Shown here piece after piece: positions 1-6,477 of a DNA stretch of 6,957 nucleotides. A program made the translations under genes and the position numbers. The notes under the pieces were generated by a model, which was given only the letters and a program-made list of their open reading frames with translations, was not told the DNA's origin and made no database searches. The DNA comes from Ruminiclostridium sp. GTDB taxonomy: Bacteria > Bacillota_A > Clostridia > Oscillospirales > Ruminococcaceae. The DNA lies in NCBI GenBank assembly GCA_017550775.1, contig JAFZOA010000749.1, positions 1 through 6,957 on the forward strand, given 5' to 3'. Within the stretch, counting starts at the first letter, position 1. Every line of letters begins with the position of its first letter.

Positions 1-1152
1 AACTTCTCCGCTTTTCAGCATATCCCAAGTTCCGCTGTGCTCTTTTGCATTCCAGAACGGGTGCTCCTTGCCGAGCGAAAGGCATAAGAACGCCTTGCCG
101 AGCCAGAACGGTGATTCCGCGCAGGAATAGCCCTGTATCAGCGGCGCGAACTGTCCGTAGAATCCGAGCGAAGGTATGCCGCCGATCAGGAAATCATCCC
201 TGTCCATGAACTGTTTCAGCGAGCCGGAAGCGATGTATCTCGCCAGTCCCGGGTCAACCTTTGAGTTTCGCAGGAGACAGTTCGCCGCGAACGCCGAGAC
301 CGACGCAAAGCGGTAAATGCTGCTGCGCCCCCACATATTCGTCCAGCCTTCCGAGTCGAAGAAATCTGCATACGTTTCCATGAGTTTATTGGAATGTTCC
401 TCGATCTGTGCGGCGACTTCGGGCATATTTTCGTAGCCGTACCAGCTGCACCAGATCGGACCGTAGACCTGAAACGCCCAGCAGGAATAGTAGTCGAAAC
501 TGTGACCGTCGCGATACCATCCGTCACCCGCGTACCATTCCAGTATCGCCGCGGCGTGGTCGCGCATGATCTCGTGGTCAATCTCATAACCGTTCATGTT
601 CAGGAACGCAAGGTCGAGCATATTGAACAGCCGCCAGTTCTGCGGACAGGTGCTCCCGACGGCGTAGGAGGCGATGAACTCCGCTATCATGTCCTTTTCT
701 GCCTGAGTATATTTGTTCCATATTACATCTCTGCTTTCGTACAGCCCTATCACAAGCGCACAGCTCTCCACCGTTTCCTGAAAGCAGGCGAACGGGTCGT
801 TGTTTCCCGTAAGCTCTTTTAGCTCGTCATAAGTGCCGATGTACAGCTCATCCGCGGGGTCAACACTTCTTAGAATATGGGAGCTGTAATAGTCGGCGAG
901 CTTTATCCCCGCGATCTCAAGCTCCGGTTCCTCGTTTATCAGCGGTGCCGCGATGAACAGCGAGCGCGTCAGCCCCTCGAAGCGTTCCGCGCGCGCTTCT
1001 ATCTCCTTCCACACACCCTGTGCATAGCAGTGCGGATATGTTATTTCAGTTTCGTTTCTCGGCATTATGACGGGCTGTGATATGTCCGCGATATGTGAAA
1101 ATATTCCGTTGAGCAGCTTCTTTCCCGCGTTCTTCCATTCTTCTCTGTTCAT
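1..1152 (-). CDS. DUF2264 domain protein, C-terminus cut off by the window edge
   Basis: The minus strand is open for 384 codons from the ATG at 1152 to base 1, with no stop, so the gene continues past the left edge. I assign it to DUF2264 (PF10022) from the general layout. An N-terminal helical part has GVWKEIEARAERFEGLTRSL around residues 46-65, QNWRLF is at 171-176, GDGWYRDG..FDYY at 209-222, WGRSSIYRFA at 274-283 and GYSCAESPFWLGKAF at 341-355. Members are usually about 600 or more residues, so roughly 60% is present. The family has long been listed as of unknown function and often lies beside GH88/GH105 enzymes in glycan-degradation loci; its aromatic-rich pattern resembles helical-toroid carbohydrate enzymes (inference). 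No signal peptide is seen, so it should be cytoplasmic. Its ATG overlaps the GH88 stop (ATGA). The nearest GGAGG lies 13 bases upstream, which is long, so translational coupling is likely. Confidence 0.82.
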   Translation of the reverse strand, partial: MNREEWKNAGKKLLNGIFSHIADISQPVIMPRNETEITYPHCYAQGVWKEIEARAERFEGLTRSLFIAAPLINEEPELEIAGIKLADYYSSHILRSVDPADELYIGTYDELKELTGNNDPFACFQETVESCALVIGLYESRDVIWNKYTQAEKDMIAEFIASYAVGSTCPQNWRLFNMLDLAFLNMNGYEIDHEIMRDHAAAILEWYAGDGWYRDGHSFDYYSCWAFQVYGPIWCSWYGYENMPEVAAQIEEHSNKLMETYADFFDSEGWTNMWGRSSIYRFASVSAFAANCLLRNSKVDPGLARYIASGSLKQFMDRDDFLIGGIPSLGFYGQFAPLIQGYSCAESPFWLGKAFLCLSLGKEHPFWNAKEHSGTWDMLKSGEV

Positions 1153-2216
1153 AGCTTCAGCAGTGCCTCCGTCAGATAATAGTCGCCGTAGATTATCGTA
1201 TAATTGTGGTTTTCTTCGTGATATGCGGCACTGCAATTCAGCAGTATCGCGTCGGTATCGGGCGAGAAGTCGCAGCGTTCGTTCAGCAGCGTATCAAGCA
1301 GCTTTGCCGCAGTTTCTCTGTACACGCTCTCACCCGTGAGCCCGTGCAGAGTGAGAAGTCCGCTCGCGGTGATCGCAGCCGCAGTGGAGTCCTCGAACCC
1401 GCAGTCCATGTCCTGCATATAATCGACAGGCATATACTTCCGCTGTGGGAGCTGCGAGAGAATATACGCGGCGACTTTTCTGGCAGTATCGAGGAAGCGC
1501 GGGTCCTTCGTGTCTCTGTAACACATCGAGAAGCCGTACAGTGCCCATGCCTGTCCGCGCGTCCATGCTGAATCGGGGCTCATGCCCTGACCGTCCTTCG
1601 CGCCGAGACATTCTCCCGTGTACGGGTCGAAGTCCGCCACATGGATCGCCGAGCCGTCCGCGCGGATAAAATGCTCCATGGCCGTCTGTGCGTGAAGCTT
1701 AGCGATCTGCGAAAACCGCGGGTCGTTTATCTCCCGTGACGCCCAGTGCAGGAACGGCAGGTTCATCATACAGTCGATTATCGCACGGCCCGCGCGGCTT
1801 CCGTCGCCGCCGTCGTTCCATGCGCGTATGAAGCGCCCCGCGGGGTTGAACCGTCCTGCCATATTTGACGCGGCCAGCAGAGCAAGGTCTCTGCACCTGC
1901 GGTCGCCCGTCAGTTCGTACTGCTTTACAAGCGACGGCTGAAACCGGAAGCCCGCATCGTGATCCATTCCGCCGACATCGAGCAGCACATCGGTGAGCTT
2001 TTTATCCATAGCCTCGGCAGTCTTTCTGAATACCTCGTCGCCATACTTCTCATACAGCAGCCACATCAGCCCGGGATAGAACCCGTTCGTCCACCAGCCT
2101 TTGCAGCCGCTCCAGTCGTCGAACCGTCCGTCATGCGTCGTATAGGGCAGTTTATCGGTGCTTCGGGCTGCTACTTCAAGTTCCTTCGTTCTGATCTTAT
2201 CAAGCCATTCTTTCAT
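1149..2216 (-). CDS. GH88 unsaturated glucuronyl hydrolase
   Basis: The 355-residue protein matches the GH88 family along its whole length. This family removes 4,5-unsaturated glucuronic or galacturonic acid from the non-reducing end of oligosaccharides made by polysaccharide lyases. It works by hydrating the double bond, giving 4-deoxy-5-keto-uronate for the KduI/KduD route. Visible motifs are WTNGFYPGLMWL (42-53), HDAGF (86-90), AIIDCMMNLPFLHWAS (145-160), SAWTRGQAWALYGF (216-229), EDSTAAAITASGLL (275-288) and YGDYYLTEAL (343-352). Asp87 and Asp148 line up with the two essential aspartates (Asp88 and Asp149) of the Bacillus GL1 enzyme. His192 is in the right area for a substrate contact. 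The length is close to the 377 residues of that enzyme, with no signal peptide, so it acts in the cytoplasm. The start at 2216 has AAGGAG 8 bases upstream. It is first in an operon with DUF2264 and divergent from araC. GH105 is the main alternative; the substrate (pectic, ulvan-like or glycosaminoglycan) cannot be read from the sequence. Confidence 0.9.
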   Translation of the reverse strand: MKEWLDKIRTKELEVAARSTDKLPYTTHDGRFDDWSGCKGWWTNGFYPGLMWLLYEKYGDEVFRKTAEAMDKKLTDVLLDVGGMDHDAGFRFQPSLVKQYELTGDRRCRDLALLAASNMAGRFNPAGRFIRAWNDGGDGSRAGRAIIDCMMNLPFLHWASREINDPRFSQIAKLHAQTAMEHFIRADGSAIHVADFDPYTGECLGAKDGQGMSPDSAWTRGQAWALYGFSMCYRDTKDPRFLDTARKVAAYILSQLPQRKYMPVDYMQDMDCGFEDSTAAAITASGLLTLHGLTGESVYRETAAKLLDTLLNERCDFSPDTDAILLNCSAAYHEENHNYTIIYGDYYLTEALLKL

Positions 2217-2224
2217 ATTGCAGG

Positions 2225-2230
2225 CTCCTT
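2225..2230 (-). promoter_or_regulatory. Ribosome binding site of the GH88 gene
   Basis: AAGGAG on the minus strand lies 8 bases before the ATG at 2216, which fixes this start codon. Confidence 0.8.
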
Positions 2231-2246
2231 TTCGTCGTTTTTCTGT

Positions 2247-2252
2247 ATTATA
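2247..2252 (-). promoter_or_regulatory. -10 box of the GH88-DUF2264 operon promoter
   Basis: A perfect TATAAT on the minus strand puts the start point near 2240 and gives a leader of about 24 bases that carries the AAGGAG site. No good -35 box exists 16-18 bases upstream; the sequence there is TTTTAT or TTTATT. A strong -10 with a poor -35 is typical of promoters that need an activator, and the divergent AraC protein is the obvious candidate. The activator link is inference. Confidence 0.6.
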
Positions 2253-2298
2253 TCATAGTAGCATACAAAATAAAATATCAAAAATTGCCGAAAACCAC

Positions 2299-2312
2299 TT
2301 GAAATATTTCAA
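2299..2312. promoter_or_regulatory. Perfect 14-base palindrome, candidate operator between GH88 and araC
   Basis: TTGAAATATTTCAA is its own reverse complement. The next outer pair mismatches and the one after matches, so the symmetry extends loosely to 2297-2314. Its left end is the araC -35 box, so a bound protein would block araC. Its centre is about 65 bases upstream of the predicted GH88 start point, a usual distance for an activator. A shorter related half, AAATATCAA, lies at 2273-2281. The protein that binds here is not known; the AraC product is the first guess, although AraC-family sites are more often direct repeats. Confidence 0.5.
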
Positions 2313-2327
2313 TTCTTGCTTTATAAT
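2299..2327 (+). promoter_or_regulatory. araC promoter, predicted to make a leaderless mRNA
   Basis: TTGAAA (2299-2304) and TATAAT (2322-2327) are separated by exactly 17 bases, 11 of 12 positions matching the sigma-A consensus. Counting 7 bases from the end of the -10 box puts +1 at 2334, which is the A of the araC ATG. There is no Shine-Dalgarno sequence at a usable distance before that ATG. Confidence 0.75.
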
Positions 2328-2333
2328 AGAGCT

Positions 2334-3146
2334 ATGGAAAGCATTTACAGGATTTCACACAACATCAACAGCGCTCCGATGACGTTCGCGTTCCACAGCC
2401 ATGACTTCTGGGAGCTGTACTTCTATGTCAGCGGGAATGTGACATACTATATCGAGAACGAGACCTACTACCTTTCAAAGGGCGACATTCTCATCATCCC
2501 GCCCGGGAAGCTCCACCGCGCCATAATCAGTGACGACAGCCCCTACGAAAGATATGTCCTGTGGATATACGCGGACTGTGTTTCGGAGAATGACAGCATA
2601 CGCGCACTTGCGGAGGCTGTTGAAGCTATCATAAACGAAAAGAATACCCGCCTTGTATCTTTCGGCGGGCATGAGCTTGTATTGCTCGGGGAGCTTTTCG
2701 ACAAGCTGAACAGCGCATTTGTCAGCAGGGACGAATACTTTCGCTACGTTGGCGAGAGCTGCATAACGCTGATACTCGGCGAGATAAGAAAGGCGCTGTC
2801 CTCTGCACCCGAAAAAGGGCGGGAGCAGGGCGAGCTCATCAGCCGCGTTATCGCACGGATAAACTCGGATATCGCGGACGCGCCCTCGCTTGACGAGCTT
2901 GCCGCGGAGTTTCATCTGTCGAAATACTACCTTTCCCACAGGTTCAGGGAGTACACGGGGACGACCGTGCATCGGTACATTCTCGCAAAGAAGATAAACA
3001 CCGCGAAGGAGCTTCTCGGCAAGGGAATGAGCACGGGAGAGGTCTGCGAGACGTGCGGCTTCGGCACCTATTCAAACTTCTACAAGGCGTTCGTGAATAT
3101 GACAGGCGAACCGCCGAGCGCGTTCAAGGTGCGGTATACACGATGA
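2334..3146 (+). CDS. AraC-family transcription regulator with N-terminal cupin
   Basis: The protein has 270 residues from the ATG at 2334. The N-terminal part is an AraC-type cupin sugar-sensing domain, with HSHDFWELYF (21-30) followed by the GD turn at 50-51, IPPG at 55-58 and LH at 60-61. The C-terminal part is the double helix-turn-helix DNA-binding domain. The first helix-turn-helix spans about 185-206 (SLDELAAEFHLSKYYLSHRF) and the second about 234-256 (TGEVCETCGFGTYSNFYKAF). An in-frame TTG at 2316 would add six residues but overlaps the TATAAT box and has no ribosome site, so I reject it. Met16 is too close to the cupin strands to be the start. It probably senses a sugar or uronide released by the locus and controls the divergent GH88-DUF2264 operon (inference from position). 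It is a local regulator, complete, with no broken motif. Confidence 0.92.
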   Translation: MESIYRISHNINSAPMTFAFHSHDFWELYFYVSGNVTYYIENETYYLSKGDILIIPPGKLHRAIISDDSPYERYVLWIYADCVSENDSIRALAEAVEAIINEKNTRLVSFGGHELVLLGELFDKLNSAFVSRDEYFRYVGESCITLILGEIRKALSSAPEKGREQGELISRVIARINSDIADAPSLDELAAEFHLSKYYLSHRFREYTGTTVHRYILAKKINTAKELLGKGMSTGEVCETCGFGTYSNFYKAFVNMTGEPPSAFKVRYTR

Positions 3147-3191
3147 GATTAAATGGCTCAAAACAAGCGGAAAGATAGCGTGAGGTGAGGG

Positions 3192-3416
3192 ATGAAAGTA
3201 TGCGTGATAACGGGCGGCGGCAGCGGAATGGGGCTTGAAGCTGCAAGAGCTATGCCTAATGACAGTATATTCCTATTGTCGGGAAGAACACAGAAGAAGC
3301 TTGACAAGGCAGCAGAACAATTGAAAGTGGAGGGTAAGCAGGCTTACGTCAAGACCTGTGATACCTCGGACAAAAAGCAGGTACATGAGCTTGCAAGATA
3401 TACGCTACAGCCTTGA
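3192..3416 (+). pseudogene. N-terminal remnant of a short-chain dehydrogenase/reductase
   Basis: The reading frame starts at ATG 3192 with GAGGTG just upstream and stops after 74 residues, while intact short-chain dehydrogenases have about 240-280. What remains is the first half of the Rossmann fold. VCVITGGGSGMGLEAARAM (3-21) holds the TGxxxGxG nucleotide-binding motif, LLSGRTQKKLDKA is the second strand with its cofactor-selecting arginine, and KTCDTSDKKQVHELA contains the usual CDxSD after strand 3. The NAG motif, the catalytic Ser-Tyr-Lys and everything after are absent. Homology seems to end near base 3395, where the sequence passes into a fucosidase-like stretch in another frame. The last residues (RYTLQP) are therefore read out of frame from foreign sequence. 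The lost enzyme's substrate is unknown; a KduD-like role would suit the locus but is a guess. Confidence 0.75.
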
Positions 3417-3610
3417 AGCATTCCGGGAACGGAGAATATGTTATCAGATCACCGGATATTCAACCTGCTCATCAAAGAGATAATTTCAGCGGGATAGTAA
3501 ATGATGTGACTGTCCTTGGAACAGACATAGAACCGAAATGGGAGCGACTTTCCGACGGGCTTCATGTATCGACTGATTATAGGAACGGCGATTATCCGAT
3601 TGTTTTATAA
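3389..3610 (+). pseudogene. C-terminal remnant of a GH29 alpha-L-fucosidase
   Basis: This frame is open from 3389 to the TAA at 3608-3610, with about 71 recognisable residues starting near 3395. The pattern is that of the C-terminal beta-sandwich of GH29 alpha-L-fucosidases. KIYATALKHSGNGEYVIRS corresponds to the family's IYAxxLxxPxxGxxxIxSL strand pair, IVNDVTVLGT to the IxxVxxLG strand, and PKWERLSDGLHV to the WExxxDGLxV strand, ending with DYPIVL. The whole catalytic barrel is missing. There is no start codon with a ribosome site, so it is unlikely to be made. It sits directly on the end of the dehydrogenase remnant, in a different frame. Assignment rests on the strand pattern and order only; an alignment would settle it. 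Confidence 0.6.
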
Positions 3611-3659
3611 TCGGGATAGATTAATTTATCATCAAACGGTATTTATACAGTCAGATCAC

Positions 3660-3688
3660 TTGACTTTTCCGTCTGAATATGTTATAAT
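3660..3688 (+). promoter_or_regulatory. Promoter of the GH127-LysR unit
   Basis: TTGACT (3660-3665) and TATAAT (3683-3688) are 17 bases apart, and TG at 3680-3681 makes an extended -10. The predicted start point is near 3695, giving a leader of about 26 bases with AGGAGG in it. This is the strongest promoter in the window. Confidence 0.82.
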
Positions 3689-3690
3689 TC

Positions 3691-3704
3691 TGCAAACGAT
3701 TACA
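3691..3704 (+). promoter_or_regulatory. cre-like CcpA/LacI-family operator over the GH127 start point
   Basis: TGCAAACGATTACA matches every fixed position of the catabolite-responsive element consensus TGNAANCGNWNNCA and is symmetric as TG.AA.CG.TT.CA. It covers the predicted +1 (about 3695), where bound CcpA or another LacI-family protein would block transcription. Preferred carbon sources would then shut off GH127 and the LysR gene. A dedicated LacI-family sugar repressor could use the same sequence. Confidence 0.65.
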
Positions 3705-3705
3705 C

Positions 3706-3711
3706 AGGAGG
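3706..3711 (+). promoter_or_regulatory. Ribosome binding site of the GH127 gene
   Basis: A perfect AGGAGG lies 9 bases before the ATG at 3721 and fixes this start. Confidence 0.85.
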
Positions 3712-3720
3712 ACATCAGCC

Positions 3721-5538
3721 ATGCCGAAAGCAGTTGACAGAAGCAAAGTAAAGGTAACTGGCGGTATATTCAGAGAACGTATGGAGCTCAACAGGCGCTA
3801 TCTTATGGAACTCGATACAACGGCACTTTTACAGAATTTCTATATTGAAGCGGGTATCGGTCTGCCCGGATTGCAGACTGTATATGACCCCGCAAACGCG
3901 AATCTGCATTGGGGCTGGGAGGCTCCCGTTTGTCAGCTCCGCGGGCATTTTCTCGGGCATTGGCTCTCGGCTGCTTCAAGACTTGTGGCAAGCGAGCGCG
4001 ATGAGGAGCTGCAAATAAAGCTGAACAAGATAGTCTCGGAGCTTGCCCGCTGTCAGAAGCGAAACGGTGGCGAATGGGTCGGCTCGATACCCGAAAAATA
4101 CTTCGACCTTATGGCGGAACCCGACTACATCTGGTCGCCGCAATACACCATGCACAAGACGATAATGGGGCTTGTCGATGCGTATAAATTCGCTGGCAAC
4201 AAGCAGGCGCTCGACATCGTTGATAAGCTCGCGGATTGGTACATAAAGTGGGCGGAGCGAATGAAAGCCAAAGACCCGCACATCACCTACAAGGGCGAGT
4301 CAGGCGGAATGCTCGAAATGTGGGCGGAGCTTTACTCGCTCACCGGAAATGAGAAATACAAAACGCTGATTGACCTGTACAAGGACAGCGGGCTTTACAG
4401 TCAGCTCACACGCGGCGGCGACGGACTTTCGGACGACCACGCGAACGCGAGTATTCCGCTCTCTCACGGTGCGGCAAGAATGTACGAGCTCACGGGCGAC
4501 GAATACTGGAAGAACATCGTTGACGCGTTCTGGAAGACCGCGGTAACGGACAGAGGAATGTTCGCCACGACGGGCGCGAACGCGGGCGAGTTCTGGGTTC
4601 CGCTGAAAAGCCTCGGCGCATACCTCTCCGACCGCGATCAGGAATTCTGCACAGTCTATAATATGGTTCGCACCGCCGACTACCTCTACCGTCGGACAGG
4701 CGACACGCGCTACGCCGACTACATCGAACGTGCGCTGTACAACGGCTTCCTCGCGCAGCAGAACAAGGAAACGGGAATGCCAGCGTACTTCCTGCCGCTC
4801 ATTCCCGGTGCGAAGAAGAAATGGGGCAGCAAGCGCAACGACTTCTGGTGCTGCCACGGAACAATGGTGCAGGCGCAGACGCTCTACCCCGAACTGATTT
4901 ATTACACTGACGAAAATAAAATATCCGTAATGCAATATATCCCGTCGCGCGTGCAGCTCGAACTCGGCGGCACTACGGTCACAATCGAACAATCGACCGA
5001 GATGAAGAACTACAACAATCAGGTGTTCTTCGACGATCACAAGGGCGGTGACAAGTCGCGCTGGTCGCTGAAATTCACGGTGAATTGTTCCGAGCCGACG
5101 CGGTTCACGCTATCGCTGCGAGTTCCTGCATGGTGCAAGGGAATACGCTCGTTCGTTATCAACGGCGAAAAGACCGAGCCTGTAATCTCGGACAACTGCA
5201 TAAACATCACCCGCGAGTGGTCGGATGACACAATCTTCATCGCATTCGCCGATTCGATAGAAATGGAACGCCTGCCGGATATGCCGGAGCTTGCCGCCGC
5301 GGTCGAAGGTCCGATAGTGCTTGCGGGACTCGTCGATAAGGACTGCGGGCTTGTCGGCGACTTCAATGACCCCGAAAAGATATTCGCTCCGCGCTGCGAG
5401 CACACATACAGCACGTTCACTTGGAAGCAGAACTGCCACACAACACGAAAGCAGCCGGAGAATTTTGACTTCGTACCGCTATATGAGATCACGGATGAAA
5501 GCTATACAGTCTATTTTTCGGAGAAAAGCGACGTATAA
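3721..5538 (+). CDS. GH127 (DUF1680) beta-L-arabinofuranosidase-type glycoside hydrolase
   Basis: The 605-residue protein has the two parts expected of GH127: an N-terminal helical (alpha/alpha)6 domain (about 10-400) and a beta-sandwich domain (about 400-600). In the characterised enzyme HypBA1, a zinc ion held by one Glu and three Cys positions a cysteine nucleophile. The counterparts here are Glu308 and Cys310 (QEFC), Cys377-Cys378 (WCCHGT, with Cys377 as likely nucleophile) and Glu290 (GANAGEFW) as acid/base. RGHFLGHWLSA (74-84) is another family landmark. The usual reaction is release of beta-linked L-arabinofuranose from plant hydroxyproline-rich glycoproteins or pectic side chains. Some relatives act on other sugars such as aceric acid of rhamnogalacturonan II, so the exact substrate is open. 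There is no signal peptide, so the enzyme is cytoplasmic. The gene is complete, starts from a strong promoter with a cre box and is followed 29 bases later by a LysR gene in the same direction. Confidence 0.9.
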   Translation: MPKAVDRSKVKVTGGIFRERMELNRRYLMELDTTALLQNFYIEAGIGLPGLQTVYDPANANLHWGWEAPVCQLRGHFLGHWLSAASRLVASERDEELQIKLNKIVSELARCQKRNGGEWVGSIPEKYFDLMAEPDYIWSPQYTMHKTIMGLVDAYKFAGNKQALDIVDKLADWYIKWAERMKAKDPHITYKGESGGMLEMWAELYSLTGNEKYKTLIDLYKDSGLYSQLTRGGDGLSDDHANASIPLSHGAARMYELTGDEYWKNIVDAFWKTAVTDRGMFATTGANAGEFWVPLKSLGAYLSDRDQEFCTVYNMVRTADYLYRRTGDTRYADYIERALYNGFLAQQNKETGMPAYFLPLIPGAKKKWGSKRNDFWCCHGTMVQAQTLYPELIYYTDENKISVMQYIPSRVQLELGGTTVTIEQSTEMKNYNNQVFFDDHKGGDKSRWSLKFTVNCSEPTRFTLSLRVPAWCKGIRSFVINGEKTEPVISDNCINITREWSDDTIFIAFADSIEMERLPDMPELAAAVEGPIVLAGLVDKDCGLVGDFNDPEKIFAPRCEHTYSTFTWKQNCHTTRKQPENFDFVPLYEITDESYTVYFSEKSDV

Positions 5539-5554
5539 GCATCGGGCATCACAC

Positions 5555-5561
5555 GAGGGAG
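5555..5561 (+). promoter_or_regulatory. Ribosome binding site of the LysR gene
   Basis: GAGGGAG lies 6 bases before the ATG at 5568, in the short gap after the GH127 stop. No promoter is visible in this gap. Confidence 0.65.
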
Positions 5562-5567
5562 AACATA

Positions 5568-6446
5568 ATGGAGCTTCGCTTACTTGAATACTTCCTTACG
5601 GTCGTCCGCGAGGAAAACATATCGAAAGCCGCCGAGGTGCTTCACGTCACGCAGCCGACGCTGTCAAGACAGATGAAGGAGCTTGAGGATGAGCTTAACA
5701 CTACACTTTTCATCAGAGGCAAACGCCTTACGCTGACCGATGCGGGAGTAATGCTCCGCAGGCGCGCCGAGGAAGTCGTATCGCTGATGCAGAAGATCGA
5801 CAGTGAGTTCCGCGAGCAGGAAGAGATAAGCGGAGTTGTTTCCGTGGGAAGCGGCGGGCTCAAAGCTGCGGAGATACTGCCGGAGCTTATCGGGCATTTC
5901 CGCGAACGCTATCCGCTTGTCAGCTTTGAGCTTCACACGGGTACGGCAGATCATGTTAAGGAAAGGCTCGAACATGGGCTGCTCGATTTCGGGATTTTAC
6001 TGGAGCCCGTGGATGTCGAGAAGTTTGACTATCTGCGTCTTCCCGCAAAGGAAACATGGGGACTTCTTATGTCTGCCGACCACCCGCTCGCCCGTGAAAA
6101 GTCGATAGCCCGCAAGCTGCTCAAAGGTCAGCCGCTCGTCGTGACGAGCCGTACCGCGCTGCGTGGCGAGATCGAGGAATGGCTAAGATGCCCCATATCG
6201 GAACTTGATATTGTGGCGACCATGAACCTGATAAACAACGCCGCGCCGCTTGCGGAACGCGGTTTAGCCTGCGTTCTGACGATTGAGGGCGCTGTGGATA
6301 TGTTCGACCCCGCGCGTTTCGCTTTCCGTCCGCTGACACCGGAATTATCGTTCACTTCCGTGCTTGCGTGGAAGAAGCTGAGCCCGTATTCGGGCGCGGC
6401 AGGGAAATTCCTTGAATATATCAAAAGTGTTCATGCTGGACAGTAA
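5568..6446 (+). CDS. LysR-family transcription regulator
   Basis: The protein has 292 residues, the normal length for the family. The winged helix-turn-helix is at the N-terminus: LLEYFLTVVREENISKAAEV (5-24) followed by LHVTQPTLSRQMKELEDEL (25-43) and LFIRGKRLTLTDAG (47-60). A linker helix (62-84) leads to a two-lobed effector-binding domain (about 89-288), with VSVGSGG opening lobe 1, LLDFGILLEP (138-147) and the return strand near 216-240. The gene starts 29 bases after GH127 with its own ribosome site and no visible promoter, so it is probably transcribed with GH127 and shares its cre control. LysR genes are more often divergent from their target, so this downstream place is less usual. 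Its target and effector cannot be read from the sequence; GH127 or genes to the right are candidates. Confidence 0.92.
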   Translation: MELRLLEYFLTVVREENISKAAEVLHVTQPTLSRQMKELEDELNTTLFIRGKRLTLTDAGVMLRRRAEEVVSLMQKIDSEFREQEEISGVVSVGSGGLKAAEILPELIGHFRERYPLVSFELHTGTADHVKERLEHGLLDFGILLEPVDVEKFDYLRLPAKETWGLLMSADHPLAREKSIARKLLKGQPLVVTSRTALRGEIEEWLRCPISELDIVATMNLINNAAPLAERGLACVLTIEGAVDMFDPARFAFRPLTPELSFTSVLAWKKLSPYSGAAGKFLEYIKSVHAGQ

Positions 6447-6466
6447 AACAAATTAATAAATATAAA
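6437..6466 (+). promoter_or_regulatory. Candidate promoter of the VOC gene
   Basis: TGGACA (6437-6442) and TATAAA (6461-6466) lie 18 bases apart, each 5 of 6 to consensus. The -35 box overlaps the end of the LysR gene. The predicted start is near 6473, leaving a very short leader before GGAGG. AT-rich sequence makes chance matches easier, so this is moderate evidence. Confidence 0.45.
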
Positions 6467-6477
6467 TCGGAATTTGT

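Noticed and set aside
394..822. 142-codon plus-strand frame and several others over 216-1339
   Set aside because: They are shadows of the minus-strand DUF2264 and GH88 genes, which fill this stretch without a gap and carry family motifs.
2316..2333. TTG start for araC six codons upstream
   Set aside because: It overlaps the TATAAT box and would lie upstream of the predicted transcription start; it also lacks a ribosome site.
3389..3610. Small functional protein from 3413 (TTG) to 3610
   Set aside because: There is no ribosome site before the TTG and the residues follow the inner strands of a fucosidase C-terminal domain, so a remnant is the better reading.
3649..3665. AGTCA / TGACT inverted repeat just before the GH127 promoter
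   Set aside because: The arms are 5 bases with a 7-base gap and there is no T-run; this is expected by chance, so I call neither a terminator nor an operator.
4300..5040. 246-codon open frame on the minus strand inside GH127
   Set aside because: It is antisense to a well-supported enzyme, shows no family motif and arises from the GC-rich third-position pattern of the real gene. The long antisense frames at 2475-2972 and 5037-5492 are rejected for the same reason.
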